This document shows positions 36,665-42,740 of a stretch of 64,000 bases of DNA, piece by piece (positions within the stretch are counted from its first letter, which is position 1; each line of letters begins with the position of its first letter). A program made the position numbers and the translations under genes. The DNA is from Mesorhizobium sp. Pch-S. Lineage in GTDB: Bacteria; Pseudomonadota; Alphaproteobacteria; Rhizobiales; Rhizobiaceae. The DNA lies in assembly GCF_004136315.1 (NCBI RefSeq), contig NZ_CP029562.1, positions 4,301,501 through 4,365,500 of the forward strand, read 5' to 3'. The notes below the pieces were generated by a model, which saw nothing but the letters and a program-made list of their open reading frames with translations, made no database searches and had not been told where the DNA came from.

Positions 36665-37246
36665 ATGTCCAACCTGAATGACTACCTTGTCCGCTCGGCG
36701 GCCGCGATCACAGCCATGGTCGAACGTGACCTGACGGCCGAAATGCAGCGCGCGACCGACGCAGTCGTAACGGCATTGTCTTCGGGCAAGGCCTTGCTGA
36801 TCTGCGGCAATGGAGGATCGGCGAGCGATGCCATCCACATCGCCGGCGAACTGGTTGGCCGCTTCCTGAAAGAGCGCAAGGCCTACAACGTCATAGCATT
36901 GCCCGCCAATGCGGCCGTGCTGACCGCCTGGGGCAATGACTACGGCTTCGACACCGTGTTTTCGCGGCAGGTGGAAGCGCATGGCGCCGAGGGCGCCGTC
37001 TTGCTGGCCATTTCGACCAGCGGCAATTCCCCCTCGATCCTTGCTGCTGCGGAACAGGCGCGCGCCATGGGCATGACGGTGATCGGCATGACCGGCGATA
37101 CCGGCGGCAAGCTGAAGCCGTTGTGCGATATGCTGCTCAATGTGCCGTCCGGTTCCACACCGATCATCCAGCAGGGCCATATCTGCCTCTACCATTATCT
37201 CTGCGAAGAGGTGGAACAGCGGCTGAGCAACGGCCCCACTGCCTGA
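36665..37246 (+). CDS. gmhA: Sedoheptulose 7-phosphate isomerase
   Basis: The 193-residue SIS-domain protein has LLICGNGGSASDAIHIAGEL, LAISTSGNSPSILAAAEQA and the C-terminal QQGHICLYHYLCEEVE, with the His and Glu of the GmhA active site. It converts sedoheptulose 7-phosphate to D-glycero-D-manno-heptose 7-phosphate, the entry step of the pathway. It is the middle gene of hldE-gmhA-gmhB; its stop codon overlaps the gmhB start by one base. Confidence 0.94.
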   Translation: MSNLNDYLVRSAAAITAMVERDLTAEMQRATDAVVTALSSGKALLICGNGGSASDAIHIAGELVGRFLKERKAYNVIALPANAAVLTAWGNDYGFDTVFSRQVEAHGAEGAVLLAISTSGNSPSILAAAEQARAMGMTVIGMTGDTGGKLKPLCDMLLNVPSGSTPIIQQGHICLYHYLCEEVEQRLSNGPTA

Positions 37247-37848
37247 TGGCCGAAACGAGCGCTCCGTACCCGCTCGATGAGCCGGGGCTTTGGGTGGAGC
37301 GGGTTGGCGACAAGGTCTTTCAGGACGGAGGCCCGGCGCTGTTCCTCGACCGGGATGGCACCATCAATGTCGACACCGGCTATCCGAGCGACCCGGAGCA
37401 GGTGGTGTTGCGCGACGCGATCCTCCCGGTCATCCAGGCGGCCAACCGGGCCGGTTGGCCGGTGGTGATCGTCACCAATCAGTCCGGTATCGCGCGCGGA
37501 TATTTCGGATGGGACGTTTTTGCCGCCGTCAACGGCCGTGTCCTGACGCTCCTGCGTGAGAAGGGCTGTTTCGTCGACATGGTGCTCGCCTGCGCCTACC
37601 ACGAAGCAGGAAAGGGTGGGTTCGGGGTGGGCGATCATCCGATGCGCAAACCCAACCCCGGCATGCTGCTGAAAGCAGCCGAGATGTTGGGAACCGATCT
37701 TGGGGGATCGGTCATGATCGGCGACAAGGATGCCGATACCGAGGCCGGGCGCCGGGCAGGGCTGTCGCGATTGTTCCTAGCAAGAGAGGCGAGTGTCGCG
37801 GCTGAGCAGGCGGCGGCCGTAGAAATCCAGGCTATTTCCGGGATTTGA
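37246..37848 (+). CDS. gmhB: D-glycero-D-manno-heptose 1,7-bisphosphate 7-phosphatase
   Basis: The 200-residue HAD phosphatase has the catalytic LFLDRDGTINVDTGY (Asp nucleophile and Asp acid), VIVTNQSGIARGYF, the zinc-loop region (CAYHEAG and GDHPMRKPNPGML) and MIGDKDADTEAGR. It removes the 7-phosphate between the two HldE reactions. The zinc loop is shorter in Cys than in E. coli GmhB, with CAYH visible. The gene ends with a 17-base overlap with the convergent WaaE-like gene. Confidence 0.92.
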   Translation: MAETSAPYPLDEPGLWVERVGDKVFQDGGPALFLDRDGTINVDTGYPSDPEQVVLRDAILPVIQAANRAGWPVVIVTNQSGIARGYFGWDVFAAVNGRVLTLLREKGCFVDMVLACAYHEAGKGGFGVGDHPMRKPNPGMLLKAAEMLGTDLGGSVMIGDKDADTEAGRRAGLSRLFLAREASVAAEQAAAVEIQAISGI

Positions 37849-38650
37849 GGTTCGCTTGATCGGCGCGGCGTTCGTCGCGTTCCTCGAACAGCTTCGCCTC
37901 GGTCACATAAGAATAGAGGAAAACCATCGCCGAGTGGACGTAGCCGTGTCGGCCGCACAGGAAGTAGCGCTTGCCGACGTAGAATTTGAGGAAATTGATC
38001 CAGGGCGAGAACATGAGCCGCGACATGCTCGGCTTCGCGCCTTGTTCAACCTGGGCTTCGACCTTGAGCGATGAATAGGAATTCGTACGTTTCAGTTCGT
38101 CGGTCAGTGACGTCGCGCGTCGGTGCAGCAACATGCCTTTCTCGATGATCGCAGTCTTGCCCGGCACCTTGAAGGATTCATGCACGCGCTGCGCAACATC
38201 CATCGTCGCCCTGTCGCGGCGGAAAAGGCGGAAGATGCGGTTATGTGCCACCCAGCGGTGGGCATAACCATAGCCTTTCAGATAGTCGCGGCGGCGGACG
38301 TACCAGCCGTCGATATCAGTTTTGCCTGATTGCGTGATTTCGACGATGGACTGCTTCAATTCGGCATCGGCGCGCTCATCGGCCTCGATGCAGAGGCACC
38401 AGGGCTGGGAGGCTCGTTCCAGGGCAAAAAGCCGCTGCCTGGCGAAGCCCGGCCAGTCATTGTGCAGGAGGCGGATTGGATAGCCCCTGGTGATGAATTG
38501 CTGGATGCATTCCAGGGTGCCGTCCGTCGAGCCCGAATCCACAACCACGATCTCGGCGCAGAAGTCGACGCTCTCCAGGCAGTCGGCAATCATGTCGACT
38601 TCGTTCCTGCAGATGATCAGTGCGGAGACGGGCGTGTTGAACTGAGACAT
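37832..38650 (-). CDS. WaaE-like family 2 glycosyltransferase (LPS core)
   Basis: The 272-residue protein fits the WaaE/KdtX group: VSALIICRNEVDMIADCLES, VVVDSGSTDGTLE, and later WVAHNRIFRLFRRDRATMD with VHESF, then a hydrophobic C-terminal part (FLKFYVGKRYFLCGRHGYVH). WaaE-type enzymes add a glucose to heptose I of the LPS core. The usual DADE metal box reads EADE here. Location beside the complete heptose pathway supports the role. It overlaps gmhB on the opposite strand by 17 bases. Confidence 0.85.
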   Translation of the reverse strand: MSQFNTPVSALIICRNEVDMIADCLESVDFCAEIVVVDSGSTDGTLECIQQFITRGYPIRLLHNDWPGFARQRLFALERASQPWCLCIEADERADAELKQSIVEITQSGKTDIDGWYVRRRDYLKGYGYAHRWVAHNRIFRLFRRDRATMDVAQRVHESFKVPGKTAIIEKGMLLHRRATSLTDELKRTNSYSSLKVEAQVEQGAKPSMSRLMFSPWINFLKFYVGKRYFLCGRHGYVHSAMVFLYSYVTEAKLFEERDERRADQANLKSRK

Positions 38651-38696
38651 GAGGGGAAAATTAGGAGCGGGACAGGCTGCGTCCAGCCATGCGCCT

Positions 38697-39188
38697 TTAC
38701 TGCGTTTGGTTCAAGGCGTTGATTTCGACTAGGCCTTCATCTTTCACCTGACGGATGGTCAAGGCGGTGCGCACCGTATCGACATTCGGCGTGGAAGTCA
38801 GTTCTTCGATGACGAAACTCTGGAATGTCGCCAGATCCCTGGTCACGCAATGCAGCAGAAAGTCGGACTCGCCCGATACCATCCAGGCATCGCGCACGAT
38901 CGGCCAGCTGCGGGTGCGCTCGGCGAAGGCTTTCAGTTCCGCGTCGGCCTGGTGATGCAGGCCGATCAGGCAGAACGCTACCACGTCCATGCCAAGTGCC
39001 GGCGCATTGAGCAGGGCACGATAGCCACGGATGATACCGGTTTCCTCGAGCCGTTTGACGCGGCGCAGGCAGGGTGGCGCGGAAATGCCGACGCGACGTG
39101 ACAGCTCGACATTCGTCATACGGCCATCGCGCTGCAGTTCGCGCAGTATCTTCCAGTCAATGGCGTCGAGATCGGCCTTTATCGGCAT
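38697..39188 (-). CDS. Lrp/AsnC family transcriptional regulator
   Basis: The 163-residue protein has an N-terminal helix-turn-helix (LDAIDWKILRELQRDGRMTN, VELSRRVGISAPPCLRRVKR) and a C-terminal RAM domain. This is the Lrp/AsnC layout for an amino-acid-responsive octameric regulator. The ATG at 39188 follows GGAAAA. It lies divergently upstream of trxB and two genes from the LsrB/VtlR-like gene, an order I recall from Sinorhizobium and Mesorhizobium. The target is unknown; autoregulation is likely. Confidence 0.92.
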   Translation of the reverse strand: MPIKADLDAIDWKILRELQRDGRMTNVELSRRVGISAPPCLRRVKRLEETGIIRGYRALLNAPALGMDVVAFCLIGLHHQADAELKAFAERTRSWPIVRDAWMVSGESDFLLHCVTRDLATFQSFVIEELTSTPNVDTVRTALTIRQVKDEGLVEINALNQTQ

Positions 39189-39217
39189 GGTTTTCCGCCC
39201 GCTGCGCAAGAATCTTT

Positions 39218-39245
39218 CGCAAACACGTCATTAAACGAGTTTGCG
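39218..39245. promoter_or_regulatory. Inverted repeat in the lrp-trxB intergenic region
   Basis: CGCAAAC (39218-39224) and GTTTGCG (39239-39245) are separated by 14 AT-richer bases, 30 bases upstream of the Lrp-family start. It is a candidate operator for that regulator. No promoter motif is clear. Confidence 0.3.
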
Positions 39246-39449
39246 GGCAGCGCCATCCCCGCACGCCCGGAATTTTCGGCATTCATCCTGGATTAACCAT
39301 GAGGCGCCGGTTTCCGACAGTCATACAAGCATTGTGGGGACACTTGTCGCACGTCCTTGCTGGCGGACTGGGCAGCACTTACATTGCGCGCAACAGTTGC
39401 CGCTCGTTTCGGGCCGCTTGACGCGGCCGTCTTTCGCAAAGGCCGTTCC

Positions 39450-40424
39450 ATGACCGTCAAGCACGCGCCCGTCCTCATCATCGGCTCCGGCCCGGCCGGT
39501 TATACGGCCGCTATCTATGCCGCCCGTGCCATGCTGAAGCCGGTGCTGGTAGCCGGCCTCCAGCAGGGCGGCCAGCTGATGATCACCACGGACGTCGAAA
39601 ATTACCCAGGTTTCGCCGACCCGGTGCAGGGCCCGTGGCTGATGAGCGAGATGCAGAAGCAGGCAGAACATGTCGGCACGGAAATCATCAACGACATCAT
39701 CACCGAGGTTGATCTCGACGTTCGCCCATTCGTGGCAAAGGGCGATTCCGGAACCACCTATACGGCCGACGCGCTGATCATCGCCACCGGCGCGCAGGCG
39801 AAATGGCTGGGCATTCCTTCGGAGCAGACCTTCATGGGCTTCGGCGTTTCGGCCTGCGCCACCTGCGACGGGTTCTTCTATCGCGGCAAGGATGTCGCGG
39901 TGATCGGCGGCGGGAACTCAGCGGTCGAGGAGGCGCTCTATCTCTCCAATCTGGCCAAGACGGTCACCGTCATCCATCGCCGCAGCGAGTTCAGGTCCGA
40001 ACGCATCCTGCGCGAACGGCTGATGAAGAAGGACAATGTCCGCGTCATCTGGGACACCGTGGTCGACGAGATCACCGGGCGTCCGGGCAAGACGCCGTTG
40101 CCGCCATCCGTAGAAGGGCTGACGTTGCGCAATGTGGCGACCGGACAGGAAAGCCAGTTGAAAATCGACGGCGTGTTCGTGGCGATCGGCCATGCACCGG
40201 CCGTGGAGTTGTTCACCGGCAAGCTCAAGCAGAAGTCGAACGGCTATCTGTGGACCGCGCCGGATTCGACGCGCACGGACGTGCCGGGCGTGTTCGCAGC
40301 CGGTGACGTGACGGACGATATCTATCGCCAGGCGGTGACGGCGGCGGGCATGGGCTGCATGGCGGCGCTCGAAGCGGAAAAATATCTCGCTGGGATAGAG
40401 GTGCATCGGGAAGCGGCCGAATAA
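39450..40424 (+). CDS. trxB: Thioredoxin reductase
   Basis: The 324-residue protein has an N-terminal FAD motif (IIGSGPAGYTAAIYAARA), the redox pair Cys136-Ala-Thr-Cys139 in SACATCDGFFY, the NADPH motif VIGGGNSAVEEALYL and the C-terminal FAD motif VFAAGDVTDDIYRQAV. It reduces thioredoxin with NADPH and is central to thiol homeostasis. The ATG at 39450 starts the standard length; an upstream in-frame ATG adds 31 non-homologous residues. A redox-linked LysR regulator follows 54 bases downstream. Confidence 0.96.
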   Translation: MTVKHAPVLIIGSGPAGYTAAIYAARAMLKPVLVAGLQQGGQLMITTDVENYPGFADPVQGPWLMSEMQKQAEHVGTEIINDIITEVDLDVRPFVAKGDSGTTYTADALIIATGAQAKWLGIPSEQTFMGFGVSACATCDGFFYRGKDVAVIGGGNSAVEEALYLSNLAKTVTVIHRRSEFRSERILRERLMKKDNVRVIWDTVVDEITGRPGKTPLPPSVEGLTLRNVATGQESQLKIDGVFVAIGHAPAVELFTGKLKQKSNGYLWTAPDSTRTDVPGVFAAGDVTDDIYRQAVTAAGMGCMAALEAEKYLAGIEVHREAAE

Positions 40425-40478
40425 GCCGCAAAATCTCCGAAATCTTTCTTCAGACGCCAAAACGAAACGAGGGGAATC

Positions 40479-41375
40479 ATGGCGCTGGATTGGGACAAAC
40501 TTCGCGTGTTTCACGCAGCCGCCGAGGCTGGGTCGTTCACGCATGCTGCCGAGACACTGCATCTGTCGCAGTCGGCTATTTCGAGACAGGTCAGCGCGCT
40601 GGAGCATGATGTCGGCGTGCCGCTGTTCCATCGCCATGCGCGCGGCCTGGTTCTGACCGAACAGGGCGAGATGCTGTTTCGCACGGCGCATGACGTGCTG
40701 ATGAAGCTGGAGTCGATCAAGACGCGGCTGGCTGAATCCAAGGACCGGCCGTCAGGCATCCTGCGCGTGACGACCACGGTGGGCCTTGGCGCCGGCTGGC
40801 TGACCGATCGGGTGCAGGAGTTCATCGACCTCTATCCGGAGATCCATCTGCAGCTCATCCTCGCCAATGAGGAACTGGATCTGACCATGCGCCAGGCGGA
40901 CTGCGCGATCCGGCTGAGGCAGCCGCAACAGCCCGACCTGATCCAGCGCCGCCTGTTCACGGTGCACTTCCACCTCTATGCATCGCCTGCCTATGTGAAC
41001 AAGTTCGGCAAGCCGGCGACGGTGGCTGAATTGAAGAACCATCGCATCGTCACCTTCGGCGTGCCGGTGCCGACGCATCTGTCGGAGCTCAACTGGCTGG
41101 AGACGGTCGGCGACTTCGAAAGCGGGCAGCGCGTGCCGACGCTGCAGATCAACGACATCCTGTCGATCAAGCGCGCCGTTCAGGGCGGTGCAGGCATCGC
41201 CATGCTGCCGGACTATGTCGTCGGCAAGGATGCCGGCCTGGTGCAGCTGCTGCCGGAAACCGAAGTGCCGTCCTTCGATACCTACTTCGCCTATCCCGAC
41301 GCGATGAAGAACCAGGCAAAGCTGCACGTCTTCCGCGACTTCATCATCGCCAAGGCCCGCAACTGGTCCTATTGA
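40479..41375 (+). CDS. lsrB: LysR-type regulator, LsrB/VtlR-like
   Basis: The 298-residue protein has a typical LysR N-terminus (LDWDKLRVFHAAAEAGSFTH, LHLSQSAISRQVSALEHDVG) and an effector-binding domain. The start, length and position right after trxB match LsrB of Sinorhizobium and VtlR of Brucella, which govern envelope and oxidative-stress functions and, for VtlR, directly activate an AbcR sRNA. Only one Cys is present (Cys142), whereas redox-active cysteines have been described for LsrB. A LysR-type dyad and an AbcR-like RNA lie about 0.8 kb downstream, at 42125-42303. Confidence 0.88.
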   Translation: MALDWDKLRVFHAAAEAGSFTHAAETLHLSQSAISRQVSALEHDVGVPLFHRHARGLVLTEQGEMLFRTAHDVLMKLESIKTRLAESKDRPSGILRVTTTVGLGAGWLTDRVQEFIDLYPEIHLQLILANEELDLTMRQADCAIRLRQPQQPDLIQRRLFTVHFHLYASPAYVNKFGKPATVAELKNHRIVTFGVPVPTHLSELNWLETVGDFESGQRVPTLQINDILSIKRAVQGGAGIAMLPDYVVGKDAGLVQLLPETEVPSFDTYFAYPDAMKNQAKLHVFRDFIIAKARNWSY

Positions 41376-41433
41376 CCCCTGGGCTCCCGGGGCCGGCGCG
41401 GCGCTCATTCCCCGTCGCGATCGCATGGAACGG

Positions 41434-41937
41434 CTAAGCGCCGTGCCATGGCGTCAGCCGCGGCAGCCAGCCTGGCACGGCGCGCCGATAGGTCTCATAC
41501 TCATCGCCATAGCGTCGGACGAGTGTCGGCTCTTCGTAGAAGTGCACGAACGACGCCATGGCGATGCCCATTACCACCCCGTAGAGAACCACCGCCCAGC
41601 TCGCGAAAAGCAGTGCCTGGCCGGCGATGATCGAAAGCACCGCGACATACATCGGGTTGCGGACATGGCGGTAGATGCCGCCCACCACAAGCTTCTCGGT
41701 CGGAGCAACCGGTGCCGGAGTGCCCACTCCCTCGAGCGCGAAGCGGGCAAAGGAATGCAGCAGGACCAGGACCGCCACCGCGATCAGGATGCAGCCGATC
41801 ACGACGTACGGGAGCGACATCGAAAGGGGGAGACGGTAGCGGTCCAGGATCAGCCAGGGCAGCAGGCCCGCAACGACGCAGGGTGCCGCCAGGAAGAAAA
41901 CCGCGCTGCCCAAAATTGCCGAAGTCCTGGTCTTCAT
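41434..41937 (-). CDS. Isoprenylcysteine carboxyl methyltransferase (ICMT)-like membrane protein
   Basis: The 167-residue protein has about four membrane helices and the ICMT/PEMT motif GGIYRHVRNPMYVAVLSI, then EEPTLVRRYGDEYETYRRAV near the C-terminus, which binds S-adenosylmethionine. Bacterial members methylate varied lipids or proteins; the target here is unknown. It is convergent with the LysR gene, 58 bases apart. Upstream lies the sRNA region. Confidence 0.82.
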   Translation of the reverse strand: MKTRTSAILGSAVFFLAAPCVVAGLLPWLILDRYRLPLSMSLPYVVIGCILIAVAVLVLLHSFARFALEGVGTPAPVAPTEKLVVGGIYRHVRNPMYVAVLSIIAGQALLFASWAVVLYGVVMGIAMASFVHFYEEPTLVRRYGDEYETYRRAVPGWLPRLTPWHGA

Positions 41938-42124
41938 GGCGATCCCTCAATCGTCCCGTTGAAGAAAATGGGTGCTGCCCTTTGCCTTGTTTGTCGGCAG
42001 GCCTTGATCCTTCGTCCGCCTATGAATGCATCGATTTACGGTGCAGCATGCTGGCTACGGGGCAATATGCCTGCTTTTCTGGCCCTATGGCCAAGAAATG
42101 TACGTTGGACCACAGCCTATGCCT

Positions 42125-42147
42125 TTTTGCATGTGTGCGTTGCAAAA
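42125..42147 (+). promoter_or_regulatory. Candidate LysR-type operator and promoter for the AbcR-like sRNA
   Basis: TTTTGCA (42125-42131), 9 bases, TGCAAAA (42141-42147) is a perfect dyad of the kind LysR-type regulators bind. A candidate promoter lies downstream: TTGTTT (42155-42160), 17 bases, CATATA (42178-42183). With transcription starting near 42190, the dyad sits at about -65 to -43, the usual LysR activation position. Confidence 0.5.
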
Positions 42148-42187
42148 TAGGTGCTTGTTTGTTGGGCAGGATGCGCCCATATATCAA

Positions 42188-42303
42188 TCATCTCCTGGGC
42201 GCGTTCTCCTCCCATTAGCGCCCTCGAGTGTTCCCCTCTGGAGGTTTAGCCCTAACGGGCACTTCCATTCAACTTAGCCGGGTCTTCTTGATCCGGCTTT
42301 TTT
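42188..42303 (+). ncRNA. abcR: AbcR-type trans-acting small RNA (alpha-r15-like candidate)
   Basis: No protein is coded here, but about 115 bases fold as three consecutive hairpins. Hairpin 1 is GGGCGC (42197-42202) / GCGCCC (42218-42223) and displays an anti-Shine-Dalgarno loop containing CTCCTCCCA. Hairpin 2 is GCCC-TAAC-GGGC (42249-42260). The third is the terminator at 42276-42303. AbcR RNAs of rhizobia and Brucella have this size, layout and CUCC-rich loops; they silence many ABC-transporter mRNAs, usually with Hfq. The LsrB/VtlR-like gene is nearby and a LysR dyad lies upstream. The 5' end is estimated, not seen. No database comparison was possible. Confidence 0.65.
42276..42303 (+). 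terminator. Rho-independent terminator of the AbcR-like RNA
   Basis: AGCCGGGTC / GATCCGGCT (9 pairs, one G-U) with a TTCTT loop, followed by six T. It is a textbook intrinsic terminator with no coding gene immediately upstream on this strand. Confidence 0.85.
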
Positions 42304-42490
42304 GTTGCCTGTCGATGGTGCAATCGGGCGGCCGAAGCGAGCATCCGGAAGCGCGGGTATATCTGTTTGAAAATGGGTGTCTGAGACGCGGAGTCCGTAC
42401 CGTCGAACGTTAGCTTTCCATCATGTAACGGTCACGTGTAACCCTAAGTAACATGCAGAACGCCCGAATTAGCGCGTATGCATTTAATCA

Positions 42491-42561
42491 GGACGCGGTC
42501 AGAATCGTTCGAGGGATGGGGGCATCTCACGCTCGATCGGGCTCTGGCAACGACCGCGTCC
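42491..42561. other. Long-range stem, possible structured RNA or DNA site
   Basis: GGACGCGGTC (42491-42500) pairs perfectly with GACCGCGTCC (42552-42561) across 51 bases. Inner TCGAG / CTCGA pairs allow a nested arm. It may be the 5' part of a longer RNA ending at the 42651 terminator, or an unrelated dyad. Nothing else was recognised between 42304 and 42490 apart from three closely spaced GTAAC words near 42426. Confidence 0.3.
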
Positions 42562-42574
42562 AGCCTAATTCTTC

Positions 42575-42690
42575 CGGTTGAGGTGACGACACCTGGATTG
42601 GATACATGCGGCGGACCTGAGCTCTTTTCTCCCAAGAAAGCGGTCCGCGAAAACGGCGTCCGGTGAAACCGGACGCCGTTTTGCTTTTAC
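42575..42690 (+). ncRNA. Second candidate small RNA with a CUCCCA loop
   Basis: Three hairpins follow each other. They are AGGTG-ACGA-CACCT (42581-42594), GCGGACC (42611-42617) / GGTCCGC (42642-42648) with a 24-base loop holding TTTTCTCCCA, and a 13-pair terminator ending in TTTTGCTTTT. The size (about 115 bases), the unpaired CUCCCA and the layout mirror the AbcR-like RNA 270 bases upstream. AbcR genes come in two copies in several rhizobia. The promoter is unclear (a weak TAATTC lies near 42566), and the terminator might only serve the convergent EF-G-like gene. Confidence 0.4.
42651..42681. terminator. Strong bidirectional terminator
   Basis: Thirteen perfect pairs, AAACGGCGTCCGG / CCGGACGCCGTTT, with a TGAAA loop. 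The plus strand continues TTTTGCTTTT and the minus strand CCGTTTTCGC. It can end the EF-G-like gene, 60 bases after its stop, and also a plus-strand transcript. Confidence 0.8.
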
Positions 42691-42740
42691 CGTCAAAACC
42701 GGCTTCGCGCCTGGAGACTTCGAAGCCGGATCAGCAGCCG

